From NCBI GenBank assembly GCA_016715065.1, contig JADKBN010000002.1:682001-746000 (forward strand): DNA of 64,000 bases. Reading direction: 5' to 3'. Source of the DNA: Fibrobacterota bacterium (GTDB lineage: Bacteria > Fibrobacterota > Fibrobacteria > UBA5070). Numbering within the stretch: position 1 is the first letter of the stretch; each line of letters starts with the position of its first letter. The notes under the pieces are model-generated. The model was not told where the DNA came from and did not search any database. It was given only the letters and a program-made list of their open reading frames with translations. The translations under genes and the position numbers were made by a program. Below are positions 57,153 through 64,000 of this stretch, in pieces.

Positions 57153-59225
57153 TTGCGTCGACTGATTCGACTCGCGTTACCTGTTCTTGCGTTTGCTCTG
57201 CCGGGTTTTTCCGGAAATCCTGTCGATATCCACGGGCGACTCCAAACGGTGGGCAACAGGATCATCGGAGAAAAGAGCGGGGATACGGTTCAACTGACTG
57301 GGATGAGCTTTTTCTGGCACACCTGGATGGGGTCGTACTACAACGCGAAGACAGTCGATTGGTTGGTGGACGATTGGCGCTGTTCCATTCTCCGCGCGGC
57401 TGTCGGGGTCGATTTCGCCGATGGAGGTGTCGCCTCGCCCGGTGACATCGCAGGCGGACGCAGGCTTGCTGAAGCGGTGGTGGAGGCCGCCAACCACCGC
57501 GGCGTCTATTCGATCATCGACTGGCATTCCCATTACGCACCCAAACACGTCGCCGACGCCAAGGGCTTTTTCGACACGATGTCGGCCAAGTACGGAAAAG
57601 ATCCAGGGGTGATCTTCGAGCTGTTCAACGAGCCATGGGCCAACGTCTACACTTGGAAGGAAATCAAGGCATTCGCGGAAGAGATCATTCCGGTCATCCG
57701 CAAGAACTCCGACAACCTCATCCTGGTGGGAACCCGCCAGTGGTCGCGTGATGTCGACGAAGCCTCGCTCGATCCGATCCTTGATCCGAACGTCGCGTAC
57801 GTTCTCCATTTCTATGCCGGGTCCCACCGCGACACCCTGACGCAACGGGGGCGCACGGCCTTGGCCAATGGGATGCCCTTGTTCGTCTCCGAGTGGGGTA
57901 CCACCAACGAGGACGGCGGCACGATCGACAAGGCGGTCTACAAGGAGCCGACGCTGGATTGGTTCGCCTGGATGGACTCCAACAAGATTTCTTCCTGCAA
58001 CTGGTCGGTGCAAAACAAGGACGAGGCTTCCGCGATCCTAAAACCCTCTGTTTCCAAGCTTTTCGGATGGAACGATTCCGATCTGACCGAGTCCGGGCTG
58101 TTCGTGCGGGGTTTGATCCGGGAACGAAACACCCAGTACGATTTCCTGCCGCCGCCCATCGACAGTTCCAAGCTGCCGGGTCGCGTCGAAGCGGAAAATG
58201 CCACCAGCAAACTGGATCTCACCAACAGCGGACCTGGTGATACCGACAACAGTCTCTTCTTGGGCAATTCCAAGGTGGGCAGCTGGGCGGAGTACACGGT
58301 GTTCAATCCGCACCAGAAACTGGCGGTCATGGCGTTTCGAGTGGCCACGGCGGATTCGGCCGCGAAAGTCACCATCAAAATCGATGGCAAGGTCTGGAAG
58401 GTTTTTTCCTTCAAAGGAACTGGCGGCTGGGGCAAGTTCGAGACCGTGCGCACCGATTCCCTGCTGATGCGCGCCGGCTCGCAAAAGATCCGCCTGGAAT
58501 GGAATGGACTGTTCGATCTGAACTGGTTTGAAATCACGGGCCGCATCGACGAAGGTGGGACTGTCATCCCGATTCCTGTGGATTCGACTCCTGTAGCCGT
58601 GCGGGTCGAGGCGGAATCGTTCCTGGCCAAGAACAGCATGACACTGGAAAATTCGGAGGACGATGCCACGCAGAGCCTGGGATGGACCTACGACACCTCC
58701 TGGGCCGATTACGAAGCCAACCTTCAACCCGGACGCCAAGTGGTTGCGCTGCGCGCCGCCAGCGAATCGAAAGGGGCCACTCTACGAATCAAGGTCGGTG
58801 GAGTGGTGGTCACCTCGGTCAAGGTGACGGGTACCAGCGGCTGGAAGAAATGGCAGACCTTCGTTTCGGATTCCTTCACCCTGGCGGGCGGCCCCACCCA
58901 ATTTCGCCTGGAATGGAAGGATGGCAACAACCAGGATGGTCTGGTGAACCTCAACTGGATGGAGTTCCGCTCTCCTGCAAAGGTGGAAGGCGTGATCGGA
59001 AAACCAGGTGCCGCGCCTGGCGTGCGCTGGGTTGGCGGTGCCTTGCGGTTGGATCTTCCAGAGGCGGCACATGTCCAGGTCCTCGATCCTGCGGGACGGA
59101 TTTTGGCAGAGCGTGCCGTTTCACGCGGAGAATCCGTTCTGGAAATACCCGGGACTTCCCGACGTGCTCTGGTCCGCATCCGCACGCCGTCGTCCATCCG
59201 AACGGTCTCCGCGATCCGGTTCTGA
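57153..59225 (+). CDS. Glycoside hydrolase family 5 endoglucanase/mannanase with two CBM6-like modules
   Basis: A 690-residue secreted enzyme. Signal MRRLIRLALPVLAFALPGFS; a GH5 (beta/alpha)8 barrel at about 25-340 with acid/base Glu in FELFNEPWANVYTW and nucleophile Glu in LFVSEWGTTNEDG. Two CBM6-like sandwiches follow (GRVEAENATSKLDLTNSGPG to DLNWFEITG; VRVEAESFLAKNSMTLENSE to LVNLNWMEF). The C-terminal tail (VQVLDPAGRILAERAVSRG, VRIRTPSSIRTVSAIRF) looks like a type IX secretion sorting domain. It should cut a beta-1,4-glycan such as cellulose or mannan outside the cell. TTG 57153 has GGAG at good spacing. GTG 57093 would give a longer, atypical leader. Confidence 0.88.
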   Translation: MRRLIRLALPVLAFALPGFSGNPVDIHGRLQTVGNRIIGEKSGDTVQLTGMSFFWHTWMGSYYNAKTVDWLVDDWRCSILRAAVGVDFADGGVASPGDIAGGRRLAEAVVEAANHRGVYSIIDWHSHYAPKHVADAKGFFDTMSAKYGKDPGVIFELFNEPWANVYTWKEIKAFAEEIIPVIRKNSDNLILVGTRQWSRDVDEASLDPILDPNVAYVLHFYAGSHRDTLTQRGRTALANGMPLFVSEWGTTNEDGGTIDKAVYKEPTLDWFAWMDSNKISSCNWSVQNKDEASAILKPSVSKLFGWNDSDLTESGLFVRGLIRERNTQYDFLPPPIDSSKLPGRVEAENATSKLDLTNSGPGDTDNSLFLGNSKVGSWAEYTVFNPHQKLAVMAFRVATADSAAKVTIKIDGKVWKVFSFKGTGGWGKFETVRTDSLLMRAGSQKIRLEWNGLFDLNWFEITGRIDEGGTVIPIPVDSTPVAVRVEAESFLAKNSMTLENSEDDATQSLGWTYDTSWADYEANLQPGRQVVALRAASESKGATLRIKVGGVVVTSVKVTGTSGWKKWQTFVSDSFTLAGGPTQFRLEWKDGNNQDGLVNLNWMEFRSPAKVEGVIGKPGAAPGVRWVGGALRLDLPEAAHVQVLDPAGRILAERAVSRGESVLEIPGTSRRALVRIRTPSSIRTVSAIRF

Positions 59226-59377
59226 TCGCAGTCCTGGCTGGATTCCCGTCTAGCCCAGGAAAGTCAAATATTGAATGGGTGAAACGGGATTGAAGGTTCG
59301 AGTCAGCAGGGATCGATTTAGATTCTGCTTTCCCGAGGATCGTGGATCCTCGGACCTTCGATGAGGATCCGATCGCC

Positions 59378-62300
59378 ATGTCAAGACGAATCACGTTGTT
59401 CGCCGCGTTCCTATTGTTGTCGTTTTTCCTTGCCTGCAACAATACGTTGGTCCAGGAAGAGCCCCCTGTCGAAGAGCCGGTCCTGAGGGGCACGCTCCGC
59501 ATCGTGGACTCATCCCGCCATCCGGATTCCATCACCTGGAATTGGAACGGGACGAAAGGAAAAGCGTTGCTGGCGTGCTCGGAAGGGATCTGCAAGTTCC
59601 AGGCGAATCTCAGTTCCGTCGGACCCAACGACACGGTTGGCTGCGGATTCTGGACCTTGGGTTTGCGCACCATGCAAGGAACGGCCAGGCTCGATGCAAG
59701 CGGCGACCTTTCCGTGGATCCGAAGTCGATTCAGGTCGACACCGCGGCAAAGGTGCTCCTCTCCTTCCACGACAGTTTGCGAAAGCTCGACGAGGCGAGG
59801 TATCCGTGGACCTACAGTGGTCTTCAAGAGGCTTTCGCCTTGGCCATTCTCAATCGCAACGCGAAGGTCCTGGGAGGATACCCGAAATCCTGGCCTTCCG
59901 GCATCGATACGACCGGGCTGGTCCGTCGTGCGATCAAAATCGCGATCGATGGCCAGGGCAGCCTCGACCAGATCGCCTCCGCTTGGAGCCTTTCCTTGTC
60001 CGCTGCCCAGGCGAAGCCTGTGGTCTTCGACATCCTGAAGGAGAGAGCGTCGAGAAGGGACGACTCCCTTCGTCTGTTCCCACCCTCCTCCTTGAAATTC
60101 GTCAAGCTTGTCTCCCTGGGTGGAGTGCTGTGGCCGGACGGCGATACCGTCAAGCTTTCGGGCCGCGTGGAAAGCGACTCCGCGCTCGCGCGCGTGTCCA
60201 TCCAGATCCTCCGCGGAGATTCCGTCGTCACGCAGCGGTTCGTCGTCGATACCGCCCCTTCCGTTTCGGGAAAAAGCTGGGATCTGGACGGAGCGCTCCG
60301 GATCCGGGCGAAAGCGGGAACGGAAATGGGCTCCTACACGATGTCGATCCAGGTGTGGGACAAGCAGCAATTCAGGATCCTGCACACCGTTCCCATCAAG
60401 GTGGAGCCGCGTCCAGACCACGAAGGCCCGACAATCCAATTTCTGACACCAGCCCAGACGGACATCATCGAGCCGAACGATTCCCTGGTGCGCATCCGAG
60501 TCAAAGGGGAGGATGCCTCCGGGATCGATTCCATCAATATCCAAGGGCGAAGGGCGAACCTGTCCGGTGACGCTTACTGGCTGGACATGTCCACGCCCCT
60601 GAAGGGAAGCTCTTTCATCTTCATCGTGACCGCCTGGGACCGGGCTGGAAACCGCAGCGACTCGATCCTCCAGTTGCGTCGACGCGAAATCAAGGACACG
60701 CTCCTGTTCGAGCTTGTGTCTCCCGCCCAGCGGACGGGAAATGTCCTGCCGGTGGATTCCGCGTTGTTGCGGATCAAATATCGGATTCGCTCGCCGTACG
60801 GCATCTCGGACACGGGACTGATGATTGGGGGAACGATCGCTCGCAGAGGCAGTGCACCCCACGATACGGACAGCTGGTACCAGGATGTTCCCGTGCCGGC
60901 ATCGGGCAAGGTCTCCACCATTTCCGTCACGCTGACGGACCGCCGAGGGGTTTCGGCGTTCCATTTCGTCGATGTTGCGAGGGACATTGATTTGAATGGG
61001 CCTTCCATCGCTTGGATCAGCCCCAGCGCAGACACCGCGGTGAGTTTCGCTTCCTCGCTGGTGGAGATCCGGGTGGAGGTCAAGGACCCTTCCGGCGTGG
61101 ATTCCGTTTGGATCCAGGGGCGGAAGGCCGAACGATTGTCGGAGGGAAGGTATTTCGGATTGGCATCGGTGGAGGCGAACGGAAAGCCGACCAGCATCCA
61201 TGTGCTGGCCAGGGATGGCCAAGGCAAGTCCACGGATTCGGTCATCCAAGTCACCCGCAGCGAATCGCCAAAGGAGATCCAGTTGATCCAGCCGATCAAT
61301 CCCACAGGGAACATCGTCGCCCAGTGGGTTGATACCTTCCGAGTGGTTTGGAAACTCCCGTCCAACCGGGTGAAAATCAAAGTCGAGTCCGAATCGGGCG
61401 ACAACCTGGTCAGCCTCGGGGACGGGCTTTGGGCGACCACGGTGCGTCTCCTACCAGGCGTGACGCGGAAGATTTCCATCAAATTCACCGATTCGGTGGC
61501 AGGAACCCAAGCCAAAGACGAAGTGGAGGTGACCCGAGCCCAATCGTTTCCGGTTCCCGTGGTCCGGTTCCTCACGGTACTGGATTCCTTGGGTGGCGAT
61601 ACTCTCGTGACCCGGGATTCCTCCCTGAACTTGTCCTGGCGGCTTACTTCGGCATGCGCCGAATGCGTCTACGAAGTCGACGGGTTGGCGGTGAAGCCTG
61701 GACAGGGAGGCGATTCGCTCGTTGTCGGATCGAAGGTCAGCCAAACTCCAGGTCTGCAAAGCCATTTTCTGGTGATCAGCAAGGGGGCGACCACCTTGCT
61801 TCGCAAGGAATACAAGATTCGACGAATCCAGGCGCCCCGGATCGACACCGTTTCTCCGGCATCCAGCTTGCAGCCTGGGTCGGATCCTGTCGAGATCGTT
61901 TGGCGGGTCAGCGGTGGCACACGGGTTTGGATCGATGGAATCGACCAAGGAGGAACAGGCGAGGGATTGTATCGCGTGCAGGTTTCCAAGCCGGATTCCT
62001 CGGTGCGTCTGGTTCGCATCGCCGTGGCGGATTCGGGTCGAGGCAAGGACAGTTCCAGTCGGCGGATCCAGTGGACAACACCTGTCAGCTTCCACATGGA
62101 CGCGATACCCTCCACCACCGTCCAGTGGGATTCGGTGCAGTTCAAGCTCACCAGCGTGATCAGCAGCGCGGTAAGCTTCCGTTGGGAAGCCGATCAAGGG
62201 CGCAACGGCGTAGCCAAACCCAACGAGATGGTATCGCTGCTTTCCAACGGGAGATTGATCGTCTGCGCTTCCTTGGCTGGGTTCCTCGACAGTTGCGACA

Positions 62301-63346
62301 CCAGCGCGAATTTCGAGGTCCGCCACACCAATCAGGCTCCGGCTTTCGAACGCCCGAACAAAACGGATGCGATCACCATCGAGGAGGATGCACAGCGGGG
62401 CGAATTGTACTTGGCGAAAAATCTCACAAAGGGAAGCAAGTGGGATTCCGACCAGTCACTTCGATTCGAGGTGAAGTCCTTGTCCCGACCTGGTCTGTAT
62501 GCGGCACTCCCCAAGGTCGATTTGCTGACAGGGATCCTATCCTTCGTTCCAGCCGTCGATTCCTTCGGGATCGATACCCTTGAAATCATGCTCTGCGACG
62601 ACGGTGGAACCGAGCATGGGGGGAAGGACTGCGGTCAGCCTTCGAAAATCCTGGTGACCATCAAAGCGGTCAACGATGCCCCGATAGGACTTCCCTGGAG
62701 CGTCGAGGTCCCGATTTCCGACAGTGTCGTCAAACTTGCGCAAGATCCGGTTTCCTCCGGACCGGGAGAGCCTTTTGTCTCGGGGATGGCTTTTCGAACT
62801 TCCTACAAATCAGGGAACTTCAGTCTGGCGTCGTTGGCGGTCGCGCGAGGATCGGCCAAGGATTCCGTAAAGGTCACTCCAGGAACCAAGGCTGGGCTCT
62901 CCGTGTATCAGGTCGTCGCGACCGACCTACCCGGCCCGAATGTCCTGGGAAGTGCCCTGAGCGACACCTTCGATCTTTCCGTCAAGGTGGTCGATTCCTG
63001 GTCGGTCGGAGGAAAGAACATTCCCTTGTCCGTGGCTTTCGGCAGGACTTGGCTGACCGAACCGCTCAGCGAATCCGGTGGGAGCGATTCCACCGGGATC
63101 GCGAACAGCGTGTTCCACTGCCCCACGGGTTGGGTTTTGCCGGACAGCAATGACGTCAAGAAGATGCACAACCTCGAAAACGGGTCCCTGGCCTCGATCG
63201 GAGTTCTCGACGGCGAGGAAGTGTGGATCCAATCCGGCGGCGCTCTCGCCATTGCAAGGTTGGCCTTCATCGGATCGAAAGTCGATGTATCCTTCCTTCG
63301 CGCCTCGACAAAAAACGCGACCCTGCGCTGCGTGTACAAAAATTGA
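59378..63346 (+). CDS. Very large repeat lipoprotein with Fibrobacter major paralogous C-terminal domain
   Basis: The protein has 1,322 residues. Lipoprotein signal MSRRITLFAAFLLLSFFLAC. Several Ig-like/beta-sandwich repeats share phrases: GPTIQFLTPAQTDIIEPNDS with SGIDSINIQGRRANLSGDAY; GPSIAWISPSADTAVSFASS with SGVDSVWIQGRKAERLSEGR. Near residue 990 a cadherin/RTX-like region follows (ITIEEDAQRGELYLAKNLTK; FVPAVDSFGIDTLEIMLCDD). The last 115 residues (AFGRTWLTEPLSESGGSDST, VFHCPTGWVLPDSNDVKKMH, ATLRCVYKN) resemble the Fibrobacter succinogenes major paralogous domain (TIGR02145). Probably a long surface-displayed binding protein. ATG 59378 has no strong ribosome binding site. A terminator follows. 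Confidence 0.8.
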   Translation: MSRRITLFAAFLLLSFFLACNNTLVQEEPPVEEPVLRGTLRIVDSSRHPDSITWNWNGTKGKALLACSEGICKFQANLSSVGPNDTVGCGFWTLGLRTMQGTARLDASGDLSVDPKSIQVDTAAKVLLSFHDSLRKLDEARYPWTYSGLQEAFALAILNRNAKVLGGYPKSWPSGIDTTGLVRRAIKIAIDGQGSLDQIASAWSLSLSAAQAKPVVFDILKERASRRDDSLRLFPPSSLKFVKLVSLGGVLWPDGDTVKLSGRVESDSALARVSIQILRGDSVVTQRFVVDTAPSVSGKSWDLDGALRIRAKAGTEMGSYTMSIQVWDKQQFRILHTVPIKVEPRPDHEGPTIQFLTPAQTDIIEPNDSLVRIRVKGEDASGIDSINIQGRRANLSGDAYWLDMSTPLKGSSFIFIVTAWDRAGNRSDSILQLRRREIKDTLLFELVSPAQRTGNVLPVDSALLRIKYRIRSPYGISDTGLMIGGTIARRGSAPHDTDSWYQDVPVPASGKVSTISVTLTDRRGVSAFHFVDVARDIDLNGPSIAWISPSADTAVSFASSLVEIRVEVKDPSGVDSVWIQGRKAERLSEGRYFGLASVEANGKPTSIHVLARDGQGKSTDSVIQVTRSESPKEIQLIQPINPTGNIVAQWVDTFRVVWKLPSNRVKIKVESESGDNLVSLGDGLWATTVRLLPGVTRKISIKFTDSVAGTQAKDEVEVTRAQSFPVPVVRFLTVLDSLGGDTLVTRDSSLNLSWRLTSACAECVYEVDGLAVKPGQGGDSLVVGSKVSQTPGLQSHFLVISKGATTLLRKEYKIRRIQAPRIDTVSPASSLQPGSDPVEIVWRVSGGTRVWIDGIDQGGTGEGLYRVQVSKPDSSVRLVRIAVADSGRGKDSSSRRIQWTTPVSFHMDAIPSTTVQWDSVQFKLTSVISSAVSFRWEADQGRNGVAKPNEMVSLLSNGRLIVCASLAGFLDSCDTSANFEVRHTNQAPAFERPNKTDAITIEEDAQRGELYLAKNLTKGSKWDSDQSLRFEVKSLSRPGLYAALPKVDLLTGILSFVPAVDSFGIDTLEIMLCDDGGTEHGGKDCGQPSKILVTIKAVNDAPIGLPWSVEVPISDSVVKLAQDPVSSGPGEPFVSGMAFRTSYKSGNFSLASLAVARGSAKDSVKVTPGTKAGLSVYQVVATDLPGPNVLGSALSDTFDLSVKVVDSWSVGGKNIPLSVAFGRTWLTEPLSESGGSDSTGIANSVFHCPTGWVLPDSNDVKKMHNLENGSLASIGVLDGEEVWIQSGGALAIARLAFIGSKVDVSFLRASTKNATLRCVYKN

Positions 63347-63399
63347 CATAGAAATCGGTGCATCGGGATTTGTCGATCCTGATGCGATTTCCAGCACGA

Positions 63400-63437
63400 A
63401 AAAGCCCCTGGAGCGTGATGCTCCAGGGGCTTTTTTC
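63400..63437. terminator. Bidirectional intrinsic terminator
   Basis: AGCCCCTGGAGC and GCTCCAGGGGCT pair around GTGAT, with AAAA before and TTTTTT after. It lies between the convergent giant lipoprotein gene and the NifX-like gene and fits termination in both directions. Confidence 0.93.
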
Positions 63438-63482
63438 CATTTCAAGCGAGTCGGCCGGGGATCCTCCCCGGCCTGGTTGCGC

Positions 63483-64000
63483 TTAGCGGCAGCGGCACTC
63501 GTGTTCCGGATCGGCGTGACCTTCGCCTTGGCAGCAATCTTCGCCACCGCCTCCGCAGCACTCGTGCTCGTCCTTGGCGGCATGGCTGTGGCCTCCGCCG
63601 CCGCAGCATCCGCTCTCTTCCTTTTCGGCGTGGCTGTGTCCGCCTCCGCCGCAGCAGCCACCCTCGCTCTTTTCGCCGTGGTCGTGGCCATGGCCTCCGT
63701 GTCCACCACAGCAGCCTCCGCCTTGGTTGCCACGGGTCAGGGCTTCGCGCATGAGTTTCAGGAAGCGTTCGACATTTTCTGATGGGGAAATGTCGTCGGC
63801 GCCCGTGAAGACGTGGATTCCGCGATCGGCGAGATACTGGGCGTTGTCCGGGTCGATGGTGCCCACCAGGACGGCGTCGACGTCGCGCTCGGCGAGCCAA
63901 CCGAAGGATGCCTCGGCTCCCGGAAACTCGAGCAGCCCTTCGTCCTGGGAGTTCATGTTCCCGAAATCCAACAGGTGGAGTGAAACGCTCTTGGAAAGCT
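63483..64000 (-). CDS. NifX/NifB-type dinitrogenase cofactor family protein with Cys/His-rich tail, 5' end outside window
   Basis: The reading frame is open to the window end, so the N-terminus is missing; TTG 63971 is only an internal candidate. The visible part begins with the end of a dinitrogenase iron-molybdenum cofactor biosynthesis (NifX/MTH1175-like) domain: FGWLAERDVDAVLVGTIDPD, QYLADRGIHVFTGADD, ENVERFLKLMREAL. The last 80 residues are extraordinary: four CCGG units separated by HGHDHGEKSE, HSHAEKEE and HSHAAKDEHE segments, then CCQGEG and a final CRCR. This tail should bind several soft metal ions. Stand-alone members of this family occur outside nitrogen fixation, so a nitrogenase role is not implied. 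Metal storage or sensing is inference. Confidence 0.8.
   Translation of the reverse strand, partial: LSKSVSLHLLDFGNMNSQDEGLLEFPGAEASFGWLAERDVDAVLVGTIDPDNAQYLADRGIHVFTGADDISPSENVERFLKLMREALTRGNQGGGCCGGHGGHGHDHGEKSEGGCCGGGGHSHAEKEESGCCGGGGHSHAAKDEHECCGGGGEDCCQGEGHADPEHECRCR

Noticed and set aside
63483..64000. Nitrogen fixation locus
   Set aside because: Only one NifX-type domain protein is visible. Such domains are common in organisms without nitrogenase, and no nif structural genes are present.

Overview
The window is about 64 kb of GC-rich, densely packed bacterial chromosome. It most likely comes from the phylum Fibrobacterota. Two proteins have the TIGR02147/DUF4423 architecture that is expanded in Fibrobacter. 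A 1,322-residue lipoprotein ends in a domain resembling the Fibrobacter succinogenes major paralogous domain. A GH5 glycanase carries two CBM6-like modules and a C-terminal tail of the type IX sorting kind. The outer membrane gene set (complete Tol-Pal, a Wza-like exporter, many lipoproteins) shows a diderm. GC content is clearly higher than in rumen Fibrobacter, so an environmental relative is more likely.

Layout. 1-6.7 kb: the end of a PAS-GGDEF-EAL protein, then a compact operon of type II secretion/type IV pilus assembly genes (GspL-, GspM-, GspC/PilP- and GspK-like, plus two pseudopilins). 6.7-11.4 kb (minus): a TIGR02147 regulator leading a run of lipoprotein and accessory genes. 11.6-13.7 kb: a lipoprotein gene followed by six copies of a 123-bp tandem repeat. 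13.7-16.1 kb: class I fumarase and a Coa1-like membrane protein. 16.1-22.5 kb: a 6.3-kb integrative element in a tRNA-Arg(CCU) gene, with both attachment sites, arm-type repeats, P4-type integrase, broken alpA, CHC2 zinc-finger and TOPRIM primase parts, a frameshifted RepA-like ATPase, an iteron-like region, hicBA and one unknown gene.

22.5-29 kb: a response regulator / lycopene-cyclase-like / histidine kinase cluster, then GDP-mannose pyrophosphorylase-cobS-MFS, with a cyclase and scpB on the other strand. 29-37 kb: a polysaccharide exporter, the complete tolQ-tolR-tolA-tolB-pal-cpoB operon and a CBM9 protein. 37-43.5 kb: an NtrC-type regulator, dnaJ, dnaK and grpE with hairpin-forming repeats between the chaperone genes, and an ATE-like transferase. 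43.5-47.8 kb: HDOD-GAF, Dabb and FmdB-type genes, then a solitary 16S rRNA gene with its own processing stem and terminator. 47.9-54.5 kb: a second TIGR02147-lipoprotein pair, a MazG-like gene, ilvD, an SH3-like secreted protein, nuoAB, rplU and rpmA. 54.5-64 kb: large lipoproteins, an Rrf2 regulator, the GH5 enzyme and a NifX-like protein with a Cys/His-rich tail that runs off the window.

Translational coupling is pervasive: ATGA, GTGA and TTGA stop-start overlaps join most neighbours, and this decided several non-ATG starts. Four genes or gene remnants between 18.4 and 23.3 kb need frameshifts to restore family-like proteins. Only raw reads can tell whether these are biological decay or homopolymer errors in the assembly. 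The best candidates for something new are the small integrative element, the orphan 16S gene, the TIGR02147-lipoprotein pairs, the 123-bp repeat array and the repeat-laden chaperone locus.
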